Positions 38,963 to 48,900 are shown, counted from the first letter of the stretch. The stretch is 64,000 nucleotides of DNA from Pseudomonas guariconensis (GCF_015680235.1 NZ_JADLJL010000003.1:124001-188000); one strand, 5' to 3'. The notes: generated by a model from the sequence alone, not told the origin. Numbers and translations are program-made.

Positions 38963-39169
38963 TCAGACGCTCGCTCCCATCGACAATACGAGGGCCGCGC
39001 AGATCGCGGCATACAGGGCTCCCTGGAACAGCGCCGGGTGCCAGACCCGCGCCAACACGCCAACCCGACGCAGCACGGCATCGGCGATCAGGAACAATGG
39101 CAGCCCCAACAGCAGGGCCTGGGCAATGGGCGGCAGGTAGACACCGCCAAATTCGAAATCAATGGGCAT
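38963..39169 (-). CDS. aaeX: DUF1656 (AaeX-like) small membrane protein
   Basis: The 68-residue protein MPIDFEFGGVYLPPIAQALL has two membrane spans and the PP motif of DUF1656, the family of E. coli AaeX. It overlaps the end of the FUSC transporter gene by 11 bases and almost touches the adaptor gene, so the three genes are translated together. Its precise role in the pump is unknown. Confidence 0.88.
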   Translation of the reverse strand: MPIDFEFGGVYLPPIAQALLLGLPLFLIADAVLRRVGVLARVWHPALFQGALYAAICAALVLSMGASV

Positions 39170-41315
39170 GGGCGCCCTCCTGTTCAGGCAGCGGCAGAGG
39201 CCCCGCCAGGACCGACCGATAGCGCTGCAGCAACTGACTGGCAACCGCGAGCGCCACGCGCAGGATGAACAAGCGCCGCAGCGCTTCCCGATCAGCGTCC
39301 AGGTGCGCCTCGTGCAACGCATCCAGGGCCTGGCCGACCCGTTCGGCCTCCTGCAACAGCCCGTCGATGTCCACCGGGCGTTGCCCGCCGATGACCTCGG
39401 CCATCCCCTGCAACACTAGGCCTAAACGGGCTTTCGTGCCTTCTGGCAGCGCCACGCTGGTCACGCACTGGGTACGCGCCTGGCCCAGGGCAATGGCCAA
39501 TGCCGGGCAAACCAGGCTGCAATCGAACAGCGCCCGGGAACGCGGGTCGGTCGCCGCCGGCAGCAAGCCGATCATCGCGGACAGGCGGTCGAGCGTACGG
39601 CTTTCGAAGTCGAACTGGTGGGTCAACCCGTTGCCCTCGGTCACCTGCCGGTACACATCGTCACGGGTCAGGCGGAACAGCCGGGCCATGCGTTTTGGCG
39701 CATTGAATGGAAAGACCAAGGCGAACACCACCATGGCCAGCACCCCGGCGACCACGTAGCCACCCGCGAACTCGAACCACTGGATGGCACTGTTGTGGTA
39801 GGCGCCGACGTTCTGCGGCCCGATCATCAACAGGCTGATCAGGCCGATGCCCATGCCGATGCCGGCGGTCATCGGGTTTGCCAGGCCAACGGCTGCCAGG
39901 TAGAGCAACGGCGCCAGGCACAGGGCAAGCATTTCGAAATCGGTGAAGATCGGCAGCAGCGCAAACTGGTACAACGCCGACAGCACCAGCGCCACCAGCA
40001 GGCCGCGGTTGTAGTTCTGGCTCGCCAGTAAGGGCCTTGGCAGGGTCGCCATCAGCGAACACATCACGCCGATCAGGATCACCCCGGAGCGCGCGCCGTC
40101 CCAGGCCGTTTCGATCCATAGCCAGCCGGCCAGGAACAAGGCCAGGAATGCCCGCACGGCATTCATGCCGGCCAGGCGAAAATCCAGGTGCAGGGCACTG
40201 AACCGCCCCTGGTCATGAGGGCAGCTGGCCGCCCTGCCCTGCTGGATCGCCTCGTTGAGCTCGATCAGCTCATCGAGTTGCTGCAACAGGCGCGCCTGCT
40301 CCCAGCGCAGGGCCCAGGCCAGCGAACGCATGCGCGGCGGCAATGGCTCGTTGAGAAACTCGGCGCGGTCGGCAGCCTGGTCGAAGCCCTGGTGCAGGCA
40401 GCGGATCGCCTTGCGCCCGCTCGCCGACAACGCCACACCGTCGCGGGCCAGCGCGTCCAGGCTGTCCAGCTCGGCCAGGCGCAGCAGCTGGATGCCGGCC
40501 GGCAGCGGCCCTTGCCAATGCTGCTTGATCAGCTCGCGTTGCTGGCGCAGCACCAACAGACGCGACACCAGCAGCACCAACTGGTTGGCCAGCAGTTGCA
40601 CCAGCCCGTCGGCGCTGCGCAGGTGCGGCGCATCGAAATACAGGTGCCGGCGCAGGCCTTCCAGCGCGCTGATCTCAGCGATCAGCTGCGCCTGGCGTTG
40701 ACTGAACGCCGCCTCGTCTTCTTCGGTACGGACCACTTCGGCCGCGTGACGGGCGATCAGCTTGACCAGACTATCGACCTTGCTGAAATACCCCTGCGCC
40801 ACCGCCTGGGGGCGAGCGGTCAACAGGCTGACCACGGCCACGCAGACCACGGCCAGCAGGGTTTCGGTCAGCCGGGTGATGGCCAGCAGGAAAATACCGT
40901 CCGGCTCCGGGACCGCCAGCATCGCCACCACCACGGCAGTGAACCCACTCAGGACGAAGGCGTGGGAATCGGTGTAGCGCAACAAGGTCCCCCCGGCCGT
41001 GCAGAAGGCCAGCCAGAGGGACAGGCAGACGATGAAAGGCATCGGCGCCTGGGGGAACAGCGCCATGATCGCCACCGCCACGGCTGCGCCCGCCGCTGTG
41101 CCGAGCACCTGGGCGAAGCTGCGCTTGAGGGTCATGCCGGCCAGCGGCAGGCTGATGATGATCACGGTCATCAGCGCCCACTTCGGTTGTTCCAGGTCGA
41201 AGATGAACGCCAGGTACAGGCACAGGAGGCCTGCGACGAGGGTGCGCAGCGCGAACAACAGCACCCCGCGCCCGGGGTTCAAGGCCAGCTTGAAATAGGC
41301 AATCAGTGGACCCAT
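39159..41315 (-). CDS. aaeB: AaeB-like FUSC family efflux transporter
   Basis: The 718-residue inner-membrane protein has two hydrophobic clusters, at about 15-185 and 370-520, each of about six helices, with cytoplasmic domains following each, the FUSC/AaeB architecture. MGPLIAYFKLALNPGRGVLL is taken as the start; the longer frame runs into the promoter region. It is the first gene of the three-gene efflux operon and diverges from the NTF2/permease/dehydrogenase operon. Confidence 0.88.
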   Translation of the reverse strand: MGPLIAYFKLALNPGRGVLLFALRTLVAGLLCLYLAFIFDLEQPKWALMTVIIISLPLAGMTLKRSFAQVLGTAAGAAVAVAIMALFPQAPMPFIVCLSLWLAFCTAGGTLLRYTDSHAFVLSGFTAVVVAMLAVPEPDGIFLLAITRLTETLLAVVCVAVVSLLTARPQAVAQGYFSKVDSLVKLIARHAAEVVRTEEDEAAFSQRQAQLIAEISALEGLRRHLYFDAPHLRSADGLVQLLANQLVLLVSRLLVLRQQRELIKQHWQGPLPAGIQLLRLAELDSLDALARDGVALSASGRKAIRCLHQGFDQAADRAEFLNEPLPPRMRSLAWALRWEQARLLQQLDELIELNEAIQQGRAASCPHDQGRFSALHLDFRLAGMNAVRAFLALFLAGWLWIETAWDGARSGVILIGVMCSLMATLPRPLLASQNYNRGLLVALVLSALYQFALLPIFTDFEMLALCLAPLLYLAAVGLANPMTAGIGMGIGLISLLMIGPQNVGAYHNSAIQWFEFAGGYVVAGVLAMVVFALVFPFNAPKRMARLFRLTRDDVYRQVTEGNGLTHQFDFESRTLDRLSAMIGLLPAATDPRSRALFDCSLVCPALAIALGQARTQCVTSVALPEGTKARLGLVLQGMAEVIGGQRPVDIDGLLQEAERVGQALDALHEAHLDADREALRRLFILRVALAVASQLLQRYRSVLAGPLPLPEQEGAHAH

Positions 41316-41638
41316 TCGGTACCTCGAGACACGGACGGGGAACCCTGCGCCAAGGCATGGCTTCCCGAGCCAGGTTATTTCATCAGCAGGTTGCAGCTGG
41401 TACAGACACAACGTTAGTTCGATAAACGGCCTGTCGGTAGAGGCCGAATTCGCCCCCCTGCGTTCCATTTGGTGAACGCTTTTGCCTGAGTGCCAGCACT
41501 TATCCTGTAGGGTGCGTGCGGACATGGAATTGGTTCACAAATTTCTGAACTGATTATTTATCCCCAGCGATTTTTCCCTCCGTCGCCCCTCACCAGAATC
41601 GCTTCACCAACAATCACAATAATCGTGAGGCCACGCCC
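41316..41638. other. Divergent promoter region between the aaeB-like and NTF2-like genes
   Basis: This 323-base stretch has no gene. It is AT-richer near 41520-41570 and holds two inverted repeats, CGTTC-N8-GAACG at 41461-41478 and the larger one at 41528-41555. Both are plausible operators for one or both divergent operons. In E. coli aaeXAB is controlled by a divergent LysR gene (aaeR), but no such gene is present here. Confidence 0.5.
41528..41555. promoter_or_regulatory. Inverted repeat, possible operator
   Basis: AATTGGTTCA-N8-TGAACTGATT has two 10-base arms matching at 8 of 10 positions. It lies about 85 bases before the NTF2-like start and 210 before the aaeB-like start. The regulator is unknown. 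Confidence 0.4.
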
Positions 41639-42028
41639 GTGGACCAGACCCTCCAGGTAAGGCAAGCCGCCGCCGACCTCGTCGACGCCTTCGCCAGCAA
41701 CGACACCGCCCGCTACTTCGCCTGCTTCAGCGAAGACGCCACGTTCCTCTTCCACACCTTGCCGCACCCGCTGCTCTCGCGCCGTGCCTATGAAACGCTG
41801 TGGGCGCAATGGCAGGCCGAAGGCTTTGCCGTGCTGGCATGCCAGTCCAGCAACGCGCAGGTGAGCTTGCAAGGTGAGGTGGCGATCTTCATGCACGACG
41901 TGGCCACGCACATTCGCATCGCAGGCCAAGAGCACCGGCTGGCCGAGCGCGAGACCATCGTCTTCAAGCGCCAGGGCGAACGTTGGCTGGCCTGCCACGA
42001 ACACCTGTCGGTCGCCTCCGACACCTGA
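41639..42028 (+). CDS. NTF2-like (SnoaL/DUF4440-type) protein
   Basis: The 129-residue protein (QAAADLVDAFASNDTARYFA, then FHTLPHPLLSRRAYETLWAQ) fits the NTF2-like cone fold used by small enzymes and ligand-binding domains. The start is GTG behind TGAGG. It is the first gene of an operon with an NCS1 permease and an aldehyde dehydrogenase, so it may bind or convert an intermediate of that pathway. No catalytic residues can be assigned with confidence. Confidence 0.78.
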   Translation: MDQTLQVRQAAADLVDAFASNDTARYFACFSEDATFLFHTLPHPLLSRRAYETLWAQWQAEGFAVLACQSSNAQVSLQGEVAIFMHDVATHIRIAGQEHRLAERETIVFKRQGERWLACHEHLSVASDT

Positions 42029-42113
42029 TGTCGCGGCCCTGCCGCACTGCCAACGCACCACAAGAAAGTCCGCGCATCGCGCCGACTCACAACAACCGCG
42101 CTGGAGCCTTACC

Positions 42114-43613
42114 ATGAGCCACTCGACCGGTATCGAGACCAATGGCGTCGAACAGATCCCCGATGATCAACGCGACGCGACCCCACTGGACCTGTTCCGC
42201 CTGATCTTCGGCGGTGCCAACACCTTCGCCACCGCCGTGCTGGGCAGCTTCCCGGTGCTGTTCGGCCTGTCGTTCCAGGCCGGGCTATGGGCCATCCTGC
42301 TCGGCGTCGGGGTGGGCGCCTTGATCCTCGCCCCCATGGGCCTGTTCGGTGCGCTCAATGGCACCAACAATGCGGTATCGTCCGGCGCGCACTTCGGCGT
42401 GCATGGGCGTATCGTCGGTTCGTTCTTGTCGTTGCTCACCGCCGTGGCGTTCTTCTCGCTGTCGGTTTGGAGTTCAGGCGACGCCCTGGTCGGTGGCGCC
42501 AAACGCCTGGCCGGGCTGCCGGAAACCGACCTGACCCTGGGCCTGGCCTACGGCCTGTTCGCGGTGCTGGTGCTGGTGGTGTGCATCTTTGGCTTCCGCT
42601 TCATGCTGTGGGTCAACAAGATCGCGGTATGGGCCTCGAGCCTGCTGTTCCTGCTGGGCATCCTGGCCTTCGCCGGCCCCTTCGACATGCACTTCGCCGG
42701 TAGCGTCAACCTCGGCCAACCCGGTTTCTGGGCCGCCTTCGTCGGTGCGGCGATCCTGGCCATGAGCAACCCGGTCTCGTTCGGCGCATTCCTCGGCGAC
42801 TGGTCGCGCTACATCCCGCGTCAGACGCCCAAGGCACGCATCATGCTGGCTGTGATCGCCGCCCAGGCGGCGACCCTGATCCCGTTCCTGTTCGGCCTGT
42901 GCACCGCGACCCTGGTGGCCACCCAGGCCCCGGACTACATCGCGGCCAACAACTACGTCGGCGGCCTGCTGGCGATCTCGCCGGGCTGGTTCTTCCTACC
43001 GGTGTGTCTGATCGCGGTGATCGGCGGCATGTCCACCGGCACCACCTCGCTGTATGGCACCGGCCTGGACATGTCCAGCGTGTTCCCGCGCCTGCTCAGC
43101 CGCGCCGGCGCGACCCTGCTGATCGGCGTCGCCGCCATCGCCTTCATCTTCATCGGCCGCTTCACCTTCAACCTGGTGCAGAGCGTGTCCACCTTCGCCG
43201 TGCTGATCATCACCTGCACCAGCCCCTGGATGGTGATCATGATCCTCGGCCTGGTCACCCGTCGCGGCTTCTACCATGCCGACGACCTGCAGGTGTTCAC
43301 CCGTGGCCAGCGTGGCGGGCACTATTGGTTCACCCATGGCTGGAACTGGCGCGGCATGGGCGCCTGGATTCCCAGCGCGGCGGTGGGCCTGTGCTTCGTC
43401 AACCTGCCGGGGCAGTTCGTCGGCCCGCTGGGCGAGCTGGCCGGCGGAATCGACCTGAGCCTGCCGGTCACCCTGGGCATGGCTGGCCTGCTGTATATCG
43501 CCCTGCTCAATCTGTTCCCTGAACCCGCCGGCGTCTATGGCCCCCAGGGCCCGCGTTGGGTGCGCTGCAAAAGCGCCCCGCGCACGCCGGTGACCACCGC
43601 CGAATCCGCCTGA
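42114..43613 (+). CDS. NCS1 family cytosine/purine-type permease
   Basis: The 499-residue protein has about 12 membrane helices and NCS1 features: FGGANTFATAVLGSFPVLFG in helix 1 and SNPVSFGAFLGDWSRYIP mid-protein. NCS1 carriers import nucleobases, hydantoins, allantoin or vitamins with H+ or Na+. The neighbours are not nucleobase enzymes, so the substrate may be an amine- or aldehyde-yielding compound; this is inference. It starts 85 bases after the NTF2-like gene and ends 13 bases before the dehydrogenase. Confidence 0.88.
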   Translation: MSHSTGIETNGVEQIPDDQRDATPLDLFRLIFGGANTFATAVLGSFPVLFGLSFQAGLWAILLGVGVGALILAPMGLFGALNGTNNAVSSGAHFGVHGRIVGSFLSLLTAVAFFSLSVWSSGDALVGGAKRLAGLPETDLTLGLAYGLFAVLVLVVCIFGFRFMLWVNKIAVWASSLLFLLGILAFAGPFDMHFAGSVNLGQPGFWAAFVGAAILAMSNPVSFGAFLGDWSRYIPRQTPKARIMLAVIAAQAATLIPFLFGLCTATLVATQAPDYIAANNYVGGLLAISPGWFFLPVCLIAVIGGMSTGTTSLYGTGLDMSSVFPRLLSRAGATLLIGVAAIAFIFIGRFTFNLVQSVSTFAVLIITCTSPWMVIMILGLVTRRGFYHADDLQVFTRGQRGGHYWFTHGWNWRGMGAWIPSAAVGLCFVNLPGQFVGPLGELAGGIDLSLPVTLGMAGLLYIALLNLFPEPAGVYGPQGPRWVRCKSAPRTPVTTAESA

Positions 43614-43626
43614 CTGGAACCCGACC

Positions 43627-45057
43627 ATGACCAACCCCCACTACATCGACGGCCGCTGGGTCGAAGGCCAAGGCAACGATTGCATCACCGTGCATGACCC
43701 CGCATTGGGCCAGCCATTCGCCGAGCTGATGTCCGCCAGCACTGCCCAGGTCGACCAAGCCGTGGCCGCCGCCTGTCGTGCCCTTCCCGCCTGGAAAGCC
43801 ACTGCTCCGGGCGAGCGTGCCGCGCTGCTGCGTGGCTTCGCCGAACAACTTGGCCAGCGCCGCGAAGCCCTGATCACCCTGCAAATGCGCAACAACGGCA
43901 AGCCCCGCCACGAAGCCGAGATCGACCTGGACGATGCCGTGGCCACGTTCGGCTACTACGCCGACCTTGCCGAGCAGTTGCCTGGCAAGAATGCCGAGGT
44001 CCCCCTGGCCGCCCCCGGCTTCACAGCCCGTACGCGCCTAGAGCCGGTGGGCGTGGTCGGCTTGATCGTGCCGTGGAACTTCCCCCTGGTGACCAGCGCG
44101 TGGAAGCTCGCCCCGGCCCTGGCCGCCGGTTGCACCGTGGTGCTCAAGCCTTCGGAAGTCACCCCGCTGATTGAACAGGCCTACGGCCAGATCGCCGAGG
44201 CGCTGAACCTTCCCGCCGGGGTGCTGAACATCGTCAACGGCAAGGCCGAGACCGGCGCCGCCCTGAGCAGCCACAACGGCCTGGACAAGCTGTCGTTCAC
44301 CGGCAGCAACGGCGTAGGCAGCCAGGTCATGCGCGCTGCTGCAGCCCAGTGCCGCCCCGTGACCCTGGAGCTCGGTGGCAAATCGGCGATCGTGGTGTTC
44401 GATGACTGCGACGTGGACCAGGCCGTGGAATGGATCGTCGCCGGCATCACCTGGAACGCCGGGCAGATGTGCTCGGCCACCTCGCGCCTGCTGGTCCAGG
44501 ACGGCATCGCCGACGCGCTGCTGCCACGCCTGAAGGCGGCCCTGGAACAGATGCAGGTGGGCAACCCGCTGGTCGAGGACGTGGCCATGGGCCCGCTGAC
44601 CAGCCAGGCGCAATGGCTCAAGGTCGCCAGCTACTTCGCCATTGCTCGCGAAGAAGGCCTGCACTGCCTCACCGGTGGCCAGGTGCTGGACCGCGACGGC
44701 TGGTTCGTCAGCCCCACCGTGTACGTGGAGGTGCCCGAGGGTAGCCGCCTGTGGAACGAGGAGATTTTCGGCCCCGTCCTGTGCGCCCGCCGCTTCGCCA
44801 CCGAGGCGCAGGCCATCGCCCAGGCCAACGACAGCCGCTTCGGCCTGGTCGCCACCGTGTGCAGCGCCGATCTGGAGCGCGCCGAGCGTGTGGCCGACGC
44901 CCTGGAAGTCGGCCATGTGTGGATCAACTCGGTGCAGGCGGTATTCGTCGAGACCTCCTGGGGCGGGACCAAGGGCAGCGGCATCGGCCGCGAGCTCGGG
45001 CCATGGGGGCTGTCAGCGTACCAGTCGGTCAAGCATGTGACGCGTTGCCTGGGCTGA
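43627..45057 (+). CDS. NAD(P)-dependent aldehyde dehydrogenase, amino-/betaine-aldehyde type
   Basis: The 476-residue enzyme has the cofactor and oxyanion block VPWNFPLVTSAWKLAPALAA, the Glu motif LELGGKSA and the catalytic Cys in WNAGQMCSATSRLLV (about residue 285). The overall sequence is closest in feel to betaine/aminoaldehyde dehydrogenases, which oxidise omega-amino aldehydes to acids. Together with the NCS1 permease and NTF2-like protein it forms a small catabolic operon of unknown substrate. Confidence 0.88.
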   Translation: MTNPHYIDGRWVEGQGNDCITVHDPALGQPFAELMSASTAQVDQAVAAACRALPAWKATAPGERAALLRGFAEQLGQRREALITLQMRNNGKPRHEAEIDLDDAVATFGYYADLAEQLPGKNAEVPLAAPGFTARTRLEPVGVVGLIVPWNFPLVTSAWKLAPALAAGCTVVLKPSEVTPLIEQAYGQIAEALNLPAGVLNIVNGKAETGAALSSHNGLDKLSFTGSNGVGSQVMRAAAAQCRPVTLELGGKSAIVVFDDCDVDQAVEWIVAGITWNAGQMCSATSRLLVQDGIADALLPRLKAALEQMQVGNPLVEDVAMGPLTSQAQWLKVASYFAIAREEGLHCLTGGQVLDRDGWFVSPTVYVEVPEGSRLWNEEIFGPVLCARRFATEAQAIAQANDSRFGLVATVCSADLERAERVADALEVGHVWINSVQAVFVETSWGGTKGSGIGRELGPWGLSAYQSVKHVTRCLG

Positions 45058-45065
45058 TATCCGCT

Positions 45066-45110
45066 TGGGGGCGCCATGCGCCCCTTTCGCGGCACAAGGC
45101 CGCGCCTACA
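45066..45110. repeat. Single REP
   Basis: A GC palindrome GGGGGCGCCATGCGCCCC and one REP core (TTCGCGGCACAAGGCCGCGC) follow the dehydrogenase stop codon. Confidence 0.75.
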
Positions 45111-45217
45111 AAAAGCCGCCTCACACATAAAAGCCCATGTCTCTGGTGACTTTTACCCCTCGCCGCAAAGTCCCACCCCTGGTAGCCCAACAATCACAAC
45201 ACCAGGCCAGACCTCCC

Positions 45218-46435
45218 ATGCACCCGCAACGCACCGCCCTGCATAACGAGCTGCACGCCCGCCCGTCGCTGTACTTCGACGAGCCTGCCCATGTCCACCA
45301 CCTGGCCCTGCTGGGCAATGACACCGCCTGCCTGGCCTTGCTGCAACGCTGCTGCCCGGACGCTGTCGACATGGAGGCCGCCCAGGGCATCACCCGGCTG
45401 GACGGCAACCCCTTCAAATGGGAGCGCCACGCCGAGTTCTTCACGCTGATCCTGGTAGTGCCCTGCGCCACCCACGATGCCGGCTGGCAGGCGCTGCCCC
45501 AGGTCCTGGCCGACGCCATCGCCCCCCAGGCAGACCAGGTGATCAATGCCGTGCAGGTGCTGGTGCGTGGCGAGCAGGACCTGGACCTGACCCGCTACGG
45601 CTTCAAGGACCCTTGTGGTTCCTGCGTCGGTGGCGGCGACGCGGTGGTGTGGAGCGATTTTCGCCTGACCGAAGACGGCACCAACCGCCTGCTGTTCGTC
45701 AATCGGCGCCTGAACGCCTATCGCCAGGGCCGAATGATCCGCCGTCTGCTGGAAATCGAGACCTACCGCATGATGGCCTCGCTGGCCCTGGCCACAGCCA
45801 AGACCCTGAGCCAGGAGCTGGACGCCTTCGACCGGACCCTGGTGAGCCTCTCCGAGCGCAGTGCCAGCGTCGACGGCCATGACTCCAAGGCCCTGCTCGA
45901 AGCCATCGCCCACCTCTCGCGCCAGGTAGTCAGCCGCACGGTGAAGACCCGCCACCGTTTTGGCGCCACCCAGGCCTATGCGCAGCTGGTGTTCGAACGT
46001 CTGGGCGAGCTGCGCGAAAGCCACGTGGGCGATTGCCAGCGCCTGGGGGTGTTCATCGAGCGACGCTTCAAGCCGACCGTGCGCTATTGCGCCGCCACCG
46101 AGCAGCGCCTGGAGCAACTGGCCAAGAATGTGGCCAACCTGGGCGACCTGCTGCAGGCGCGCGTGCAGGTGGAGATGGAAGAACAGAACGCCGGCATCCT
46201 GCGCAGCCTCAATGCCCGGGCCGATACCCAAGTGAAGATCCAGAAGGCCGTGGAAGGGCTGTCGATCATCGCCATCACCTACTACCTGCTGAACCTGTTC
46301 AAGCTGCTGTATGGCGGCCTGAATGTACTGGGTGCCGGGCTGACGGCGCGCGAGGCCTTGGTGGGGATGGCAGTGCCGGTGATGGTGGTGCTGGGAATGA
46401 TCCTGCTACGCATCAGACGGGCGAAGCAGCACTGA
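45218..46435 (+). CDS. DUF3422 family membrane protein
   Basis: The 405-residue protein has a soluble N-terminal part with RTALHNELHARPSLYFDEPA and DPCGSCVGG, a helical middle (ANLGDLLQARVQVEMEEQNA) and two C-terminal membrane helices (IIAITYYLLNLFKLLYGGLN and MAVPVMVVLGMILL). This matches DUF3422, whose layout recalls CorA-like proteins but whose function is unknown. ATG 45218 is chosen because the family motif follows directly; an in-frame ATG at 45137 would add 27 residues, and neither has a strong ribosome binding site. Confidence 0.82.
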   Translation: MHPQRTALHNELHARPSLYFDEPAHVHHLALLGNDTACLALLQRCCPDAVDMEAAQGITRLDGNPFKWERHAEFFTLILVVPCATHDAGWQALPQVLADAIAPQADQVINAVQVLVRGEQDLDLTRYGFKDPCGSCVGGGDAVVWSDFRLTEDGTNRLLFVNRRLNAYRQGRMIRRLLEIETYRMMASLALATAKTLSQELDAFDRTLVSLSERSASVDGHDSKALLEAIAHLSRQVVSRTVKTRHRFGATQAYAQLVFERLGELRESHVGDCQRLGVFIERRFKPTVRYCAATEQRLEQLAKNVANLGDLLQARVQVEMEEQNAGILRSLNARADTQVKIQKAVEGLSIIAITYYLLNLFKLLYGGLNVLGAGLTAREALVGMAVPVMVVLGMILLRIRRAKQH

Positions 46436-46454
46436 ACCAGGCACAAGGCACTCC

Positions 46455-46502
46455 CCCTGTAGGAGCGGCCTTGTGCCGCGAAAGGGCTGCACAGCAGCCC
46501 CA
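46455..46502. repeat. Single REP
   Basis: CTGTAGGAGCGGCCTTGTGC with CGCGAAAG and a flanking GGGCTGCACAGCAGCCC palindrome lies between the convergent DUF3422 and MscS-type genes. Confidence 0.8.
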
Positions 46503-46506
46503 GGCC

Positions 46507-48900
46507 TCACCGCGCTTCGTCAGCCGGCCGTGCGCTGTCCTGCAACAACACCATGCTCTGCGGCGAAGACAGCGCGATACCTTCGTCACGCAACCGCCCC
46601 AGTACCGTGAACAGCAGGTCGCTGCGCGCACCCGACACCTGCCGTGGGCTGCTCACGTAACCGCTGACGTTGATCACCATCCCGCTGGCAGTGAGGTCCT
46701 TGAAGGTCACCGACGAGGCTGGCGCATCGAGGATCGACTCATGCTCGCGAAACGCCGCCAGCAGCAGCTCGCGCACTTTGTTCGCATCGGTGTCCAACGG
46801 CAGGGTCAGGGTGATGCCGACCACGCCCAGGGCGTTGCCCATGGTCACGTTGCGCACGTTCTGGGAAATGAACTGCGAGTTGGGCACGATCACTGTGGAA
46901 CGGTCGGACATCTGGATTTCCGTGGCACGCACGTTGATCCGGCGGATGTCGCCCTCCACCCCGGCCAGGCTCACCCAGTCGCCCACCTTGACCGGGCGCT
47001 CGGTGAGCAGGATCAGGCCGGAGATGAAGTTCTGCACGATCTGCTGCAGGCCGAAACCGATACCCACCGACAGCGCACTGACCACCCAGGTCAGGCTGGT
47101 GAGGTTGATGCGCAGGGTCGACATCACCAGCATGGCCAGGAACAGGAAGCCCAGGTAGCCGACCAGGGTCACCAGGGAGGCACGCATGCCGGCATCCATG
47201 TCGGTCTCCGGCAGCAGGCGCTCGCTCAGCCAACGCTTGACCACGCGGATGGCGAACAGCCCTCCGAGGAACATGGCCATGGCCAGGAAGATGTCCTGCG
47301 GCACGATGTTCAGGTTGCCGAGCACCTTGCCGCCACTGCCGTCCCATTCCGCCAGGCTCAGCAGCAGCTCGCCGGGGCTGGTGCCCGAGGGCATGAGCAC
47401 CAGCAGGCCGGCGACGAACAGCAGCACCGTGCGCCCGATACCGGCCAGTATGGTACTGGCCTGGGCCTGGTGGCGCGGCTGCAGCCCAAGCGCCGAGGAC
47501 AATGCCAGGCCACTGGGCTGACGCGGCGACAACAGGGTTTCGCACAGGTCACCGAACACCGTGATGAGCAGGTAGGCGCAGGTTGCCACCACGCTGATCC
47601 ACAGCAGCTTGGCGGTGAGGAAGTAGGCCAGGGTCAGGTAGCCGGTGAGCAGGGCCAACAGGATCAGCCCCACCCAGACCACGATCACGAACGGTATCAG
47701 CCCGGCCAACCCAGGCGGGCGCTCCAGCTGGTGCCGTGTGCGCGCGCGGCGGTAACAGACCAGGGCCGCAACGAAGATCAGCGACACCACCAGGGCGGTC
47801 AGGCCGTTGGTGGCCACGGTCAGCGCCAGGCTGGTGCCGATCACGCTGTTGATGCGTTCCTGGGTCAGCAGCACCATCAGCGCCAGGGCCAGAACCTGGG
47901 GGAACCAGCCCAGGGCGCTGGCCACTTCGTCCGGGATCGGCGGCAGGCGCCAGGAGGGGCGCTGCAGCATCAGCATGGCGCGGCCAAGGCCGGCGATGAA
48001 AGCGCTGAACACCACCAGGGTGAGGATATGGTTGGTCAGGCTGGCGATGTTACTGCCCAGCTCGGCGCTATTCTCCAGGCCCCAGCGCACCAGCGACACC
48101 GAGCCGCCGATGGTGCTCAGGGTCGCCAGGCTGACGCTCAAGGCCAAGGCACTGCGCCGCAGGCGGCCTTCGGGCAGCCAGCGGATCATGGCATCGGCCA
48201 GCAGCCGTTCGAGCACCTTGCGCACCAGTGTCCAGACCAGCAAGGCGGCCACCAGGCTGCTGACGAACAACCAGCGGTGCTCGGCACTGAAGGCACTGGC
48301 CACGGCATCGGTCGCCTCGCCGCGCAAGTCGCGCAGGCGTGCCACGTCTTCGTCGGTCGGGCGGATCAAGCTCGACCAGAACGCCGGGCTCAGTGGGCTG
48401 GCGGCGCGGGTGGTGACCTGCGAATTGAATTGGCTGCGGCGCAGGTTGACGATCTGCGTGGCCAGGTCACGGGCCGACTGGGTCAGCTTCACCGCCTGCT
48501 GTTGTTCGGCCAGTACCGATTTCTTTTCATCGCTCAACTGCTTGCGCTGGCGGGTGATGCTGTCGGCTTCGTCGGGCAGCACCGGGCCGAGCACCTTGAG
48601 CTGGTCGTCCAGGCGCTCCACGTCGGAGGTGCGTTGCGTGCCCAGGGCGTCAGCCTGGCGTTGCACCTGCAAGGCGGCCTGACGCAGCTGGGACAGCAAG
48701 TCATCGTTGGCCTCGCTGGTAAGCCCCTGGCGGACCTGGTCCAGGCGGTCGCTCAACTGCTCCAGGCTGGCGTTCTCATCCAGCGTGGGCAGCTCACCCG
48801 CGCTCAACGGCCCGACCTGTGCCGACCAGGCCGGCGTGGCTACCCACAACAGCAGGGCAAGCGTTGCTACACAAAAACGGTAAAGGCTCAGGCGCCTCAT
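46507..48900 (-). CDS. DUF3772-MscS family mechanosensitive channel
   Basis: The 797-residue protein has a signal peptide ending TPAWSA, a periplasmic DUF3772 domain with coiled-coil character (residues about 40-190), roughly eleven membrane helices and a C-terminal MscS core. The pore helix and beta domain read GFGLQQIVQNFISGLILLTE, then RPVKVGDWVSLAGVEGDIRR. It should open under membrane tension to release solutes after hypoosmotic shock. It belongs to the large MscK/MscM-like class; the exact subtype is not assigned. Confidence 0.9.
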   Translation of the reverse strand: MRRLSLYRFCVATLALLLWVATPAWSAQVGPLSAGELPTLDENASLEQLSDRLDQVRQGLTSEANDDLLSQLRQAALQVQRQADALGTQRTSDVERLDDQLKVLGPVLPDEADSITRQRKQLSDEKKSVLAEQQQAVKLTQSARDLATQIVNLRRSQFNSQVTTRAASPLSPAFWSSLIRPTDEDVARLRDLRGEATDAVASAFSAEHRWLFVSSLVAALLVWTLVRKVLERLLADAMIRWLPEGRLRRSALALSVSLATLSTIGGSVSLVRWGLENSAELGSNIASLTNHILTLVVFSAFIAGLGRAMLMLQRPSWRLPPIPDEVASALGWFPQVLALALMVLLTQERINSVIGTSLALTVATNGLTALVVSLIFVAALVCYRRARTRHQLERPPGLAGLIPFVIVVWVGLILLALLTGYLTLAYFLTAKLLWISVVATCAYLLITVFGDLCETLLSPRQPSGLALSSALGLQPRHQAQASTILAGIGRTVLLFVAGLLVLMPSGTSPGELLLSLAEWDGSGGKVLGNLNIVPQDIFLAMAMFLGGLFAIRVVKRWLSERLLPETDMDAGMRASLVTLVGYLGFLFLAMLVMSTLRINLTSLTWVVSALSVGIGFGLQQIVQNFISGLILLTERPVKVGDWVSLAGVEGDIRRINVRATEIQMSDRSTVIVPNSQFISQNVRNVTMGNALGVVGITLTLPLDTDANKVRELLLAAFREHESILDAPASSVTFKDLTASGMVINVSGYVSSPRQVSGARSDLLFTVLGRLRDEGIALSSPQSMVLLQDSARPADEAR

